From NCBI GenBank assembly GCA_049587715.1, contig JBAVEL010000140.1:1-37263 (forward strand): a stretch of 37,263 nt of DNA, written 5' to 3'. Of the stretch, positions 7,309 to 15,771 are shown one piece after another. The translations under genes and the position numbers were made by a program. The notes under the pieces are model-generated. The model was not told the DNA's origin, did no database searches, and saw nothing but the letters and a program-made list of their open reading frames with translations. The number at the start of each line of letters is the position of its first letter. The first letter of the stretch is position 1. This DNA comes from JBAVEL01 sp049587715. GTDB lineage: Bacteria > Bacteroidota > Ignavibacteria > UBA10030 > UBA6906.

Positions 7309-8673
7309 CTACCAGCGGAGCCGTATCCCCGCAGCCAGGGATCCGTGGCTGAAACTCCCCGGCTGCGCCAGCCACGCCAGGGTCCCGCTCGCGATGTTCA
7401 CTTCCAGCACCCCGGCCCGGATCCCCAGTCCCCCCGCCACACCAAGCCCGTCAGAGCCTCCCGCCGCCAGACCGCAGCGGAGGGCGCACCAGGCCGCGGG
7501 GATGTACTCCAGCCCCATCGAGACTCGCGGAATCGTCACCGAGCGGGCGGTGCTGCGGAGTCCCTGGTGGTAGTCCATTTCAGCGCGTAATTCGCCGCCC
7601 ATCCACCGGAAGGCCCCGACCCGGTGAAGCCGCACCTCCGCTCCGAGGCGAAGACAGGCGGGGAGGGGAACGGCAAACGGTCCGCCCTCTTCCCGGCGGC
7701 CCCGCAGCACCGACTCCACGGCCCTCACCTGTGTCTCATCCAGCAGGTCATCCAGCACGAGAGATGTGTCCGCCGTCCAGGAACCGGCTCCGTGTCTCCA
7801 GACGACGGCCCCGATGTCTGTCAGGGCCGCTCCCACACTCCAGATATCCGAGAGGTCGGCCGCCACCCCGAGGTCCAATCCCCATCCGTCCCCGGCGGGT
7901 GCGGGAAAGAGCGGGTATCCCCCCGCGGGGAATGGGGCTCCGGCCGACCGGGACCTGAAATCCACACCCCCCGTGAGAGTTCCGTGAACGTCCGTTTCGA
8001 GGAGGGTGCTGAAACGCTCCGTCTCGTAGTAACCGAATCCATGGAGGTACTTCAGGGTGACTCCAAACCCCCAGGAGTCCCCCTCCACTCCCTCCCCCGT
8101 CCGGAATGCCCAGGTCAGGGCATATTCCCGCAACCACTCGGCCTGCATCCGGGCTCCCTCCACATCGGAGTCGGAGCCCGCCGCATTTCCATAGAGCAGC
8201 AGCGCGGCATATTCCCGGGGAACCAGGGCCCGGCCCGCTGCGTGGTCAGTCACGGTGAACGCCGCCCACCCCGCCTCCGGCAGTCTGCAGGCCGCCCCGA
8301 ACAGACGGAGCTCGGCTTCCGCGTGCGCCGAGGCCCAATCCCCGTGGAATGATGCGAGGATGGCGCGCTTCGCCTCCTCATTCAGGTGGCGGCGCCCCTC
8401 CTCCCCGCCTGTAAACCAGTCTCGATAGAGGGCGTAATCCAGAAACTCGGATCCCACCCGCACCCCGCACGGAAGAAGCGATATCTCCGCCGATCCCCCG
8501 TCCGTCCATGCCAGCCGGGCCGGGTTCATACCCGCGCCGTCGAGTCCGATTGCTCCGGCCGCGGAGCTGCCGGCCATTCCCACCCCCCGGATGTCTGCAT
8601 GCTCCCCCCCGGGCAGCCGGCAGGGCGCGGCAAACCAGAGAGCCCCGAGGAGGAGGCCCGCCCCCCCCCTCAC
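7309..8673 (-). CDS. Outer-membrane beta-barrel protein, DUF5723-like
   Basis: A 454-residue protein that I place, from memory of the family, near DUF5723: a signal sequence (MRGGAGLLLGALWFAAPCRL), an early NPARLAW segment, the stretch GSEFLDYALYRDWFTG, then alternating amphipathic beta segments and a final aromatic residue (GIRLRW), typical of outer-membrane barrels. The start is a GTG at 8673 that overlaps the stop of the upstream lipoprotein gene by four bases, so the two are co-translated. The family is found in FCB-type bacteria and its role is unknown; transport or surface anchoring is possible. A FadL/PorV-like barrel is an alternative assignment. The C-terminus lies 24 bases from the end of hslU on the other strand. 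Confidence 0.7.
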   Translation of the reverse strand: MRGGAGLLLGALWFAAPCRLPGGEHADIRGVGMAGSSAAGAIGLDGAGMNPARLAWTDGGSAEISLLPCGVRVGSEFLDYALYRDWFTGGEEGRRHLNEEAKRAILASFHGDWASAHAEAELRLFGAACRLPEAGWAAFTVTDHAAGRALVPREYAALLLYGNAAGSDSDVEGARMQAEWLREYALTWAFRTGEGVEGDSWGFGVTLKYLHGFGYYETERFSTLLETDVHGTLTGGVDFRSRSAGAPFPAGGYPLFPAPAGDGWGLDLGVAADLSDIWSVGAALTDIGAVVWRHGAGSWTADTSLVLDDLLDETQVRAVESVLRGRREEGGPFAVPLPACLRLGAEVRLHRVGAFRWMGGELRAEMDYHQGLRSTARSVTIPRVSMGLEYIPAAWCALRCGLAAGGSDGLGVAGGLGIRAGVLEVNIASGTLAWLAQPGSFSHGSLAAGIRLRW

Positions 8674-10760
8674 GGCACCACCCTGTGCATCAACGCACAC
8701 CAGGCCCTCACCGAGACGGAATCCGTGCTCCGGAATCGCACCGCGGAGACACCCGGAGGGGTGGAGAGGGCACAGCCGAGGACGAGGCGCCTGGCCTCCC
8801 GGAGGATCCGCACCTGTTCGGCTTCCAGACGGACCGTGGGCCTTCCCACGGAGGGGGAGATGACGTTTCCTCCGCCGTCCACAACGGCGGAGGGGACGGA
8901 AAGGGGAAGGGATCCCGCAGGAACACGGAGCAGGATCCCCCCCTCGCCGTCCAGGAGGGTCATCCCCACATCCAGTCGGAGGGGAAGAGCATTGACGACC
9001 AGGAGCGAAATGCTCCCCCCTCCCATGCGGTCCCACGCGGCGGAGCCGAAGGATATGTCGGCCGCGCCGTCACCCGTTGTGTCCCCCACCGTCAGGGTGT
9101 CCGCGTATGACCCCGAGACGATGCCCAGCCGGAGAGGGACCTCCAGATCCACCTCCCCCGAAAGGGTGCTCCTGCTGCCCGCAGTCCCCAACCCCGAGAG
9201 GGTGGGGGAATACACCTCGGGCGGATTCACGTGCACCGATCCCAGAATCTGAAGGGACTCCGGGAGGGATCCCCCGAGGGCGCTCAGGAACTGTCCGACC
9301 TCCGCCTCCGCAAACTGGATCGTGCTGGAGCCCGGCAGAACCCTTTTCTGTGACGCCGGCACCTGGAGGAATACCCATACCCCGTCCGCCGGCCTTCTCC
9401 CTCCGACGCGCAGATGAAGATCCATGGGAAAGCCGAACCGGATGCTGGTCTCCAGGGCGAGGGACGCAGCCGGTATGTGGAGCTGCCCCGAGAACCTGGT
9501 GGGAAGATCCCCGAATCCCAGGCGCACGGAGGAATGCACCGGAATCCAGGTCGGTCTGAGAACACCCACAACCGAATCCGCCACCAGAGGTCCCGCCGGA
9601 GCGGCATGGACGGTCACGCGGTCCTCATGGCTCACGGTCACGGGACCGCCCGAGGGATGGGGCACGATGACGCTGCTCACCAGGGTGAGGGACCGGAGGA
9701 GATCCGGGTGGGGGGATCGGATGATGCACCCCCCGAGGTCCAGCTCCAGGGAGGACTGACCTCCCGCGGGGAGGAACACGCTGTCCTCGAGTACGCGGAG
9801 GACTCCCCCCAGCGGCCGGAGAGCCTCCTCCAGACGGAAACGGAACACAAGGTCCAGGTCCAAGCCGTTCACCACACGGAAGGTCATCCGCCCGCTTCCA
9901 ACGCGCAGTTCCCTCACAAGCGTGGAATCATCCAGCGGAATCGCCGCCGTGTCATTGTCCACCAGCCGTTGCGCCGGGATTTCCGCCCATTCGGCCTGTA
10001 CCACCTTCAGGGCGGAGCCCTCGAGCGTCAGGAGCAGCGCGGGACCCGCAGGAACGGGCACCGGAACCGTGCTGCCCGGGGTGTGGAGCACAAGGCCCGT
10101 CAGACGGAGCTCGTTTCCCACCATCTGATCCCGAAGCTCCTGCTCGGCCGAAGCCCGACCTCCGGGAGGGATCGGCGCCGATCCAAACACGAATCGCGCG
10201 ACATGGTTCCCATCCCCGTCGGAGAGGTCCACGGGAGCGAGGATCTCCACCGGAACGGGAAGCGCGTTGGCCAGAGTGAGCCGCAGGAAGCCGCTCCGCA
10301 CAAGGATCCTCTCGAACGAGTCAAGGGTATCGGTCCCCTCAGGCATGTGTACCGTTGTGTCCGGGAGCGGGACGGTCACTCCGGAGGGGAATCCCGGGAC
10401 GGAGAGCGGGATGATCACCTGGGGCATGGAGACGGAGAAAGCCCCGAACCTGATGCGGGCGCTGGTATCAGGGGGAAGGAGACGCAACAGGTCCCCGATG
10501 GGGGTGGGTGGAATCGGGGCATGCGCCCTGTAGATGATCTCCCCCCCGCTCCCCACCCTCAGCATGCCGGTGTCCTTCTCCACCACCTCCAGGAGGGAAT
10601 AGGACCGGCGGGTGAGGGGAAGGGTGAGCTCCACATCCCAGCTCGGGAGGACGGGATCGAGTGGGCCCTCCAGGCAACCGGGCATCGCCGCTGCCGCGAG
10701 GGCGAGCCAACCCAGAAGCACCCTTCTCCCGATGATCCAGAAACCCCGTGCGTGCACCAT
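8670..10760 (-). CDS. Large exported beta-rich protein, probable lipoprotein (unknown family)
   Basis: A 696-residue protein starting at ATG 10760, with AGGGGAG five bases upstream. The N-terminus has a basic start, a hydrophobic stretch (LLGWLALAAAAM) and Cys29 after Pro-Gly, resembling a weak lipobox (MPGC), so lipidation and export are likely but not certain. The rest is made of repeated beta-strand-like segments rich in Val, Leu, Pro and Gly with few helices, suggesting several Ig-like or jelly-roll domains; there are no catalytic motifs I recognise. It overlaps the barrel gene by four bases, which suggests that the pair works together in the outer membrane. I do not recognise the family. 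Confidence 0.75.
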   Translation of the reverse strand: MVHARGFWIIGRRVLLGWLALAAAAMPGCLEGPLDPVLPSWDVELTLPLTRRSYSLLEVVEKDTGMLRVGSGGEIIYRAHAPIPPTPIGDLLRLLPPDTSARIRFGAFSVSMPQVIIPLSVPGFPSGVTVPLPDTTVHMPEGTDTLDSFERILVRSGFLRLTLANALPVPVEILAPVDLSDGDGNHVARFVFGSAPIPPGGRASAEQELRDQMVGNELRLTGLVLHTPGSTVPVPVPAGPALLLTLEGSALKVVQAEWAEIPAQRLVDNDTAAIPLDDSTLVRELRVGSGRMTFRVVNGLDLDLVFRFRLEEALRPLGGVLRVLEDSVFLPAGGQSSLELDLGGCIIRSPHPDLLRSLTLVSSVIVPHPSGGPVTVSHEDRVTVHAAPAGPLVADSVVGVLRPTWIPVHSSVRLGFGDLPTRFSGQLHIPAASLALETSIRFGFPMDLHLRVGGRRPADGVWVFLQVPASQKRVLPGSSTIQFAEAEVGQFLSALGGSLPESLQILGSVHVNPPEVYSPTLSGLGTAGSRSTLSGEVDLEVPLRLGIVSGSYADTLTVGDTTGDGAADISFGSAAWDRMGGGSISLLVVNALPLRLDVGMTLLDGEGGILLRVPAGSLPLSVPSAVVDGGGNVISPSVGRPTVRLEAEQVRILREARRLVLGCALSTPPGVSAVRFRSTDSVSVRAWCALMHRVVP

Positions 10761-10832
10761 GACGGCTCCCCTGAACTGCGGATTCCACCCCCCAGGCGTG
10801 CCCCGACCCCGCGACACCCCCCCGGATACCTT

Positions 10833-10848
10833 TGCCAATCCCGTGCCC
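10833..10848 (-). promoter_or_regulatory. Candidate sigma-54 (-24/-12) promoter for the lipoprotein-barrel pair
   Basis: On the minus strand GGGCACG is followed by four bases and TGGCA, giving GG-N10-GC with 10 of 12 positions matching the consensus TGGCACG-N4-TTGCA. The transcription start would be near 10822, about 60 bases before the ATG at 10760. No sigma-70-like promoter stands out in this gap, and rpoN itself lies in the window. GC-rich DNA gives such matches by chance, so this is tentative. Confidence 0.3.
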
Positions 10849-10870
10849 GGCGCCCGCGTGCGAAAACGGC

Positions 10871-10909
10871 AAAAAAAAGAGCCGGTGCAGGGAGTTCCTG
10901 CCCGGCTCT
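10871..10909 (-). terminator. Rho-independent terminator after the DUF3467 gene
   Basis: On the minus strand, AGAGCCGG...CCGGCTCT forms an eight-base-pair outer stem, extended inside by CAGG/CCTG pairing, and is followed by a run of eight T. It lies 31 bases after the DUF3467 stop codon. This cleanly separates the TPR-DUF3467 unit from the lipoprotein-barrel unit downstream. Confidence 0.9.
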
Positions 10910-10939
10910 GACCTCGAGGGATTTCCTTTTTACATCGGT

Positions 10940-11266
10940 TCAGTGCACCTTCTCGTCCTTCGGCATCTGCTGGAACCCGAACCCGGGCCCTGTCACGTCC
11001 CCGTGAATCTTGATCTCGCCGAACCTCTGTTCGAATTTCCTGATGTTGTCCTCGAGGGCCCGGAGGAGGAGCTTGGCGTGCTGGGCGGTCATGACAACGC
11101 GCGCCAGGACCTTCGCCTTGGGCACACCGGGGAGAACTCTGGTAAAATCCACGACGAACTCCGCCGGGGAGTGGGTAATGATGGCCAGATTCGAATAGAT
11201 TCCCTCGGCCTCTTTCTCGCCCAGCTCGATGTTGATCTGCTGTCCCTGTGTCTGCTCGCCGGCCAT
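10940..11266 (-). CDS. DUF3467 family protein
   Basis: A 108-residue protein of the DUF3467 family, small cytoplasmic proteins of unknown function. The conserved centre reads GIYSNLAIITHSPAEFVVDF, then a segment with PKAKVLARVVMTAQHAKLLL, and a helical part with ALEDNIRKFEQRFG. Length and motifs fit the family well. The ATG shares one base with the stop of the TPR gene (TGATG), so the pair is translationally coupled. A strong terminator follows. No enzyme motif is visible. Confidence 0.92.
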   Translation of the reverse strand: MAGEQTQGQQINIELGEKEAEGIYSNLAIITHSPAEFVVDFTRVLPGVPKAKVLARVVMTAQHAKLLLRALEDNIRKFEQRFGEIKIHGDVTGPGFGFQQMPKDEKVH

Positions 11267-12453
11267 CAGTTCCCCCTCCCGATGGAATCCATGCGCTCAA
11301 AAGCCGCCTTCATCTTGTCGGGCATGTTCAGGTTGCCGTAGAGCTGGGCAAGCCGCTGCCACAGGGCAGCGTCTTCCCGCCGGTACTCCGTGCTCTCTTC
11401 CAGATACGGAAGCGCCGCCCGCAGCTTCTCCTTGTAGGCCTCGTCCACCTTCACATCCTTCCTTCCCCGGGCCTTCGTTTCCTGTTCCGCTTTCTGCTCG
11501 GCCTCCGCCTTCAGCACAACCCCCCAGTTCAGGTACGCCACGCCGGTATTGTAAGCCGCATCCATGTACGCCTGGTCGGCGGCACCTCCCTCCCCCTTCC
11601 CCACGCGTGTGAGCTGGTCCACCGCCTCGGCATAGCGTTCCTGGCGGAGGAGGAAGACCCCGTAGGCATAGCGGAAGACCCTGTTCCCGGGATCGGCGGC
11701 CACGGCCTCGCTCGTGAGCTTCAAGGCCTTCGCGGTCTGGCCCGTCTTCTCGTACACGTCCACGAGACTCAGGATGTAGGCCGGATCGGAGGGGTTCCGG
11801 GCATGGGCCTGCTCCAGGATTCCCAGCGCCTTCTCGTAGGCCGCCCGCTCGCCCGCCGCATCCCCCGCCGCCCTCCGTTCTTCGGCCAGCGTCCCGTAGA
11901 GGATCCCCAGCCGGTCCATCGCCTCGGGGTAGTCCGGACGCATGGCCAGCGCCCGCAGAAGGCACTGCTCCGCTCCCGCATAGTCCTTCTTGGCCGACAG
12001 AGCGAGCGCCAGGTAGTAGTGCCCCTGGGCACTGTCGGGGATGACATCGGTCGCCCTCGTGAAAAGCTCCACGGCCTTGTCGTAATCCGCGGGGTTGTTG
12101 CGGCCGCTGTTGTACAGGTTGACTCCGTCATTGATGCTCTTGCTCCAGAGCTCCAGGCGGTAGCCGGAGATCTCCCGGGCGTGGGCATCCGAGATGGAGA
12201 GGGCCCTGGTGAAGGCCTCGTTGGCTTCACGATAGCGCTTCACCTCCCAGCGCACCTGGCCCAGCAGGAACCATGCCTCTTCGTTCTTGTCGTTCCTGGT
12301 GACCTCCCGCAACAGGCTCTCTTCGGCCTTGTCCCATTGCTGCTGCTGGATGGCAAGCCGGGCGGTGGTGACTTCCGCCGATCCGCACTGGAAAGCAGTG
12401 ACGGCGAAGTACACCGGGATCGCGAGAAGGAGAAGCATACGGGACGGTTTCAT
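11266..12453 (-). CDS. Exported TPR-repeat protein
   Basis: A 395-residue protein starting at ATG 12453 (AGGGAG upstream) with an N-terminal hydrophobic segment (MLLLLAIPVYFAVTAFQC). Cys23 could be lipidated, but the residue before it is Gln rather than Gly, Ala or Ser, so the lipobox is not canonical and a membrane anchor or cleaved signal is also possible. The remainder consists of tetratricopeptide repeats: units around residues 30-64 (WDKAEESLLREV), 65-98 (AWFLLGQVRWEVKRYREANEAFTR is split across this unit), 127-195 and 215-290, with the final part near 340-385. TPR arrays mediate protein contacts. It has its own promoter, divergent from icd, and is coupled to DUF3467. The partner is unknown. 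Confidence 0.88.
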   Translation of the reverse strand: MKPSRMLLLLAIPVYFAVTAFQCGSAEVTTARLAIQQQQWDKAEESLLREVTRNDKNEEAWFLLGQVRWEVKRYREANEAFTRALSISDAHAREISGYRLELWSKSINDGVNLYNSGRNNPADYDKAVELFTRATDVIPDSAQGHYYLALALSAKKDYAGAEQCLLRALAMRPDYPEAMDRLGILYGTLAEERRAAGDAAGERAAYEKALGILEQAHARNPSDPAYILSLVDVYEKTGQTAKALKLTSEAVAADPGNRVFRYAYGVFLLRQERYAEAVDQLTRVGKGEGGAADQAYMDAAYNTGVAYLNWGVVLKAEAEQKAEQETKARGRKDVKVDEAYKEKLRAALPYLEESTEYRREDAALWQRLAQLYGNLNMPDKMKAAFERMDSIGRGN

Positions 12454-12502
12454 GGGGACTCCCTGGGGATGTCGGACACGGTCACAAGAGGTGTATCAGT
12501 AT

Positions 12503-12531
12503 AATATATTCAGCCCTCTTCTCAAAAGCAA
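12503..12531 (-). promoter_or_regulatory. Promoter of the TPR-DUF3467 operon
   Basis: On the minus strand TTGCTT, 17 bases, TATATT. Transcription would start near 12496, giving a leader of about 43 bases. It stands back to back with the icd promoter at 12576-12604. Confidence 0.65.
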
Positions 12532-12575
12532 CATCCCCGGGGTCTCCACGCTCCGCCAGAGGAAAGATATGCGCG

Positions 12576-12604
12576 TTGACAGTCGAAGGTGTTTTTGTTA
12601 TAGT
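12576..12604 (+). promoter_or_regulatory. Promoter of icd
   Basis: TTGACA (12576-12581), 17 bases, TATAGT (12599-12604). The -35 is a perfect match to the sigma-70 consensus and the -10 has five of six. This is the strongest promoter in the window and suggests high constitutive expression. The predicted start near 12611 leaves a leader of about 66 bases. Confidence 0.8.
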
Positions 12605-12618
12605 GATTTTTCCCACCC

Positions 12619-12634
12619 GCCTCCCACCGGAGGC
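12619..12634 (+). other. Small hairpin in the icd leader
   Basis: GCCTCC, four-base loop CACC, GGAGGC: a perfect six-pair GC-rich stem placed about 8 bases after the predicted transcription start. It could protect the 5' end of the message or modulate translation; a GGAGG ribosome-site-like sequence lies in its 3' arm but is too far (about 43 bases) from the ATG to serve icd directly. Confidence 0.4.
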
Positions 12635-12676
12635 AGGGCATCCACGCACAGAAGCAGCACGGGGAGAAGCACACCC

Positions 12677-13930
12677 ATGGCCCGGTACCAGAAGCTGATC
12701 CCTCCTGCACAGGGAGAGCCCATCCGCATCCAGCAGGGGGCCCTGAAGGTCCCCGCCCATCCCGTCATCCCGTTCATCGAGGGAGATGGAACCGGGCCGG
12801 ACATCTGGCGGGCCTCCCGGCGGGTCCTGGACGCCGCGGTCCTCAAGGCGTACGACGGCACACGCTCCATCGTCTGGTTCGAGGTCTACGCAGGGGAGAA
12901 GGCGAACAGGATCTACGGCGAGGGCACCTGGCTGCCGGAGGACACGCTGGAGGCCGTCCGGGAGTACGTGGTCGCCATCAAGGGCCCCCTCACCACGCCT
13001 GTGGGCGGGGGGATCCGCTCCATCAACGTCGCCCTCCGGCAGATGCTGGACCTGTACGTCTGCCTCAGACCGGTACAGTACTTCGAAGGAGTACCCTCTC
13101 CGGTGAAGCGGCCGGAGCTGGTGAACATGGTCATCTTCCGGGAGAACACCGAGGACATCTACGCCGGCATCGAGTGGAAGGCGGGAACGGCGGAGGCGGC
13201 GAAGGTGGTGGGATGGCTTCGCCAGGAGATGGGGGTCCGGAAGATCCGCTTCCCGGAGAGTTCCAGCATCGGCATCAAGCCGGTCTCGGTGGAGGGCACC
13301 GAACGGCTTGTGCGCGCCGCGATCCGCTATGCCCTGGAGAACGGCCGGACGTCGGTCACCCTGGTGCACAAGGGGAACATCATGAAGTACACCGAGGGGG
13401 GGTTCCGGGACTGGGGGTACGCCCTCGCCGCGCGCGAGTTTCCCGGACGCGTCGTTTCCTGGGAGGAGTGCGGCGGAACTCCTCCCCCGGGGGTGCTGCT
13501 CATCAAGGACGTCATTGCGGATGCGTTCCTGCAGCAGATCCTGACCCGCCCTTCGGAATACGACGTGATCGCCACCCTGAACCTCAACGGCGACTACATC
13601 TCCGATGCGCTGGCGGCACAGGTGGGGGGGATCGGGATCGCCCCGGGGGGCAACATCAACTATGAAACAGGCGCCGCCGTGTTCGAAGCAACACACGGCA
13701 CGGCACCCAAGTATGCGGGGCAGGACAAGGTGAATCCCGGCTCGGTCATCCTGAGCGGGGAGATGATGCTGCGCTATCTGGGATGGAAGGAAGCGGCGGA
13801 CCTGATCCTGGCGGGGTTGCACAGAACCATCCGCTCCCGGACGGTCACCTACGACTTCGCCCGCCTGATGGAGGGGGCGAGGGAGGTGCGCTGCTCCGAG
13901 TTCGGCGATGCCGTCATTGGAAACATGTAG
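12677..13930 (+). CDS. icd: NADP-dependent isocitrate dehydrogenase
   Basis: A 417-residue enzyme of the E. coli Icd type, which oxidises isocitrate to 2-oxoglutarate and CO2 in the TCA cycle. The loop with GGGIRSINVALRQ contains Ser115, equivalent to the Ser113 that AceK phosphorylates in E. coli. Further landmarks are FRENTEDIYAGIEW, LVHKGNIMKYTEG, LNLNGDYISDA and ATHGTAPKYAGQDKVNPGS. The Lys-Tyr and Val of the last motif and the Tyr and Arg of VTYDFARLMEG are the NADP-selecting residues of the E. coli enzyme, so NADP specificity is likely. ATG 12677 has GGGGAG upstream and a strong promoter. Aconitase, the preceding step of the cycle, is also in this window but 15 kb away. Confidence 0.96.
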   Translation: MARYQKLIPPAQGEPIRIQQGALKVPAHPVIPFIEGDGTGPDIWRASRRVLDAAVLKAYDGTRSIVWFEVYAGEKANRIYGEGTWLPEDTLEAVREYVVAIKGPLTTPVGGGIRSINVALRQMLDLYVCLRPVQYFEGVPSPVKRPELVNMVIFRENTEDIYAGIEWKAGTAEAAKVVGWLRQEMGVRKIRFPESSSIGIKPVSVEGTERLVRAAIRYALENGRTSVTLVHKGNIMKYTEGGFRDWGYALAAREFPGRVVSWEECGGTPPPGVLLIKDVIADAFLQQILTRPSEYDVIATLNLNGDYISDALAAQVGGIGIAPGGNINYETGAAVFEATHGTAPKYAGQDKVNPGSVILSGEMMLRYLGWKEAADLILAGLHRTIRSRTVTYDFARLMEGAREVRCSEFGDAVIGNM

Positions 13931-13931
13931 C

Positions 13932-14948
13932 GTGAAGAGTCCTCCGCCCCGCCTGCCGGTGCGGGCATTCCTGGTCTCGGAAGAGCAGGGCGGCTTCCGG
14001 AGAGAGGTGGTCCGGCTTGACAGAGAGCGGCTGCCCGAGGGGGATCTCCTCCTCCGGGTGCTCTATTCCTCCCTGAACTACAAGGATGCGCTCTCGGCAA
14101 CGGGACACCGGGGAGTCACGCGCGTCTATCCGCACGTGCCCGGGATCGATGCGGCGGGAATCGTGGCGGAGAGCCGGTCGGACGCGTTTTGCGTGGGGGA
14201 CGAGGTCCTTGTCACCGGATTCGAGCTGGGATCCAGCCATTGGGGGGGATTCGCGGACTACTGCAGGATTCCATCGGCATGGGCAGTCATGAAGCCCGCC
14301 GGACTCACACTCCGGGAGAGCATGATTCTGGGCACCGCCGGGTTCACCGCCGGGCTGGGGGTGCAACGTCTGCTGGAGGGGGGCCTGACGCGGGAGAGGG
14401 GGCCCGTGCTGGTCACCGGCTCGACCGGAGGGGTGGGATGCCTGGCTGTGGCCATCCTCGCCCTGCTGGGCTTCCGGGTGACCGCCGCCACCCGCAAGAC
14501 GGATGCGCAGGATTTCCTGCGGTCCCTGGGGGCGGAGGAGGTTGTGGCGACCGACTCCCTCGCCGATACGACGGGACGTCCTCTTCTGGGCGGCCGCTGG
14601 GGCGGGGTACTGGACACGGTGGGCGGGGATATCCTGGATGCCGCCATCCGGCGACTGCTCCCTTTCTGCCCGGCGGCCTGCTGCGGGAACATACTCTCCC
14701 AGCGCCTGAACACCAGCCTGTATCCATTCATCCTGCGAGGCGTATCGTTGCAGGGCATCAACTCCGCCTTCACCCCGCCCCCCCTCCGGAACCGGATATG
14801 GCAGGCCCTCGCCGGACCATGGAAGATTCCGTCCCTGGAGGGGGTGGCCGTGGAAACCCCCCTGGAAGACCTCGAGCCGTACATCAGGCGCATCCTGAGG
14901 GGAGAAATCCGCGGCCGTGTGCTCATCCGGGTGGGAGTCCCTTCGTGA
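13932..14948 (+). CDS. Zinc-independent MDR oxidoreductase, YhdH/AcuI type
   Basis: A 338-residue medium-chain reductase of the YhdH/AcuI group; known members reduce acrylyl-CoA to propanoyl-CoA with NADPH. The N-terminal GroES-like part has LYSSLNYKDALSATG and the family motif PGIDAAG; GFTAGLGVQRL follows. The nucleotide-binding Rossmann part has VLVTGSTGGVGCLAVAIL near residues 160-177. YhdH homologues have just this layout and no catalytic zinc Cys set. Start: GTG at 13932, one base after the icd stop with GGAAAC upstream; an ATG at 13908 inside icd is also in frame and would add eight residues. It is likely co-transcribed with icd. The true substrate may be another enoyl thioester or quinone. 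Confidence 0.85.
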   Translation: MKSPPPRLPVRAFLVSEEQGGFRREVVRLDRERLPEGDLLLRVLYSSLNYKDALSATGHRGVTRVYPHVPGIDAAGIVAESRSDAFCVGDEVLVTGFELGSSHWGGFADYCRIPSAWAVMKPAGLTLRESMILGTAGFTAGLGVQRLLEGGLTRERGPVLVTGSTGGVGCLAVAILALLGFRVTAATRKTDAQDFLRSLGAEEVVATDSLADTTGRPLLGGRWGGVLDTVGGDILDAAIRRLLPFCPAACCGNILSQRLNTSLYPFILRGVSLQGINSAFTPPPLRNRIWQALAGPWKIPSLEGVAVETPLEDLEPYIRRILRGEIRGRVLIRVGVPS

Positions 14949-15075
14949 CGGCCGGAAACCTCACCCCCGGGGGGAAGGAGAAGGAACCCGGGCATGCCCT
15001 CCGGGTGTTACAGATCACGAGGCGCAGGCCGCACGCGCCTCCCGCACGTTTCCGACACACACACAGGAGCAGACG

Positions 15076-15684
15076 ATGTTCCGATTCCTTGCCCTTCTTG
15101 CCCCCTGCGCCCTCCTCGCGGCCATCCCGCTCCGTGCAGGGGAGCCGGCCGTGGGAGACGCCGCTCCCGCTTTCACCCTCCGGGATGCCGCAGGAGAAGA
15201 CCACTCCCTGTCGGACTACTCAGGGAAGTGGGTCGTTCTGGAATGGGTGAACTACGATTGTCCCTTCGTCCGGAAGCACTACCGCTCGGGGAACATGCAG
15301 TCGCTTCAGGCCGGGTACCGGAAGAAGGGTGTGATCTGGCTCTCCATCTGTTCCTCCGCACCCGGGAATCAGGGGCACTTCAAGAACAGCGACCTCATCA
15401 AGAGGATTCGGACCGAGAAAGCGGAGCCCACCGCCTATCTGGCGGACCCCGAAGGAACGACCGGCCGCGCGTACGGCGCCCGCACCACTCCCCACATGTT
15501 CCTGATCAGTCCCGAAGGAACCCTGGTGTATGCAGGAGCAATCGACGATATCCCTTCCGCGGACCAGGATGACATTGGGAGGGCCCGGAACTACCTGCGG
15601 CAGGCCCTGGACGCCTCGCTCGCGGGGAAGCCGGTTCCCACCGCGTCCTCCCGCCCCTACGGTTGTTCGGTGAAGTACCGGTAG
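15076..15684 (+). CDS. Exported thioredoxin-fold (AhpC/TSA-like) protein
   Basis: A 202-residue protein with a signal peptide (MFRFLALLAPCALLAAIPLRA, cleavage probably after residue 21), then a redoxin/AhpC-TSA fold. The N-terminal part FTLRDAAGEDHSLSDYSGKWVVLEW is the usual opening strand set (split here over residues 34-58), and the key motif is NYDCPFVRKHY with a single Cys near residue 64 in the position of a thioredoxin CxxC, so only one active-site Cys is present there. A later Cys lies in SICSSAPGNQGHF, and PHMFLISPEG holds the cis-proline. The protein probably acts in the periplasm in thiol redox or peroxide handling. ATG 15076 has AGGAG seven bases upstream. A 127-base gap, in which I see nothing, separates it from the YhdH gene. 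Confidence 0.88.
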   Translation: MFRFLALLAPCALLAAIPLRAGEPAVGDAAPAFTLRDAAGEDHSLSDYSGKWVVLEWVNYDCPFVRKHYRSGNMQSLQAGYRKKGVIWLSICSSAPGNQGHFKNSDLIKRIRTEKAEPTAYLADPEGTTGRAYGARTTPHMFLISPEGTLVYAGAIDDIPSADQDDIGRARNYLRQALDASLAGKPVPTASSRPYGCSVKYR

Positions 15685-15771
15685 GAACAGGCACAGGGTG
15701 GGCACACCGAAAGACCCCGGGTCGCCGGAAGTCCGAGCGGAGGAGACCTGCATATTCCACATGCGCCTTCC

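Noticed and set aside
15739..15771. CATATT and a GGAGGAG before the photolyase gene, as possible promoter and ribosome site
   Set aside because: No acceptable -35 at 17 bases, and the GGAGGAG is about 26 bases from the ATG, too far to serve it.
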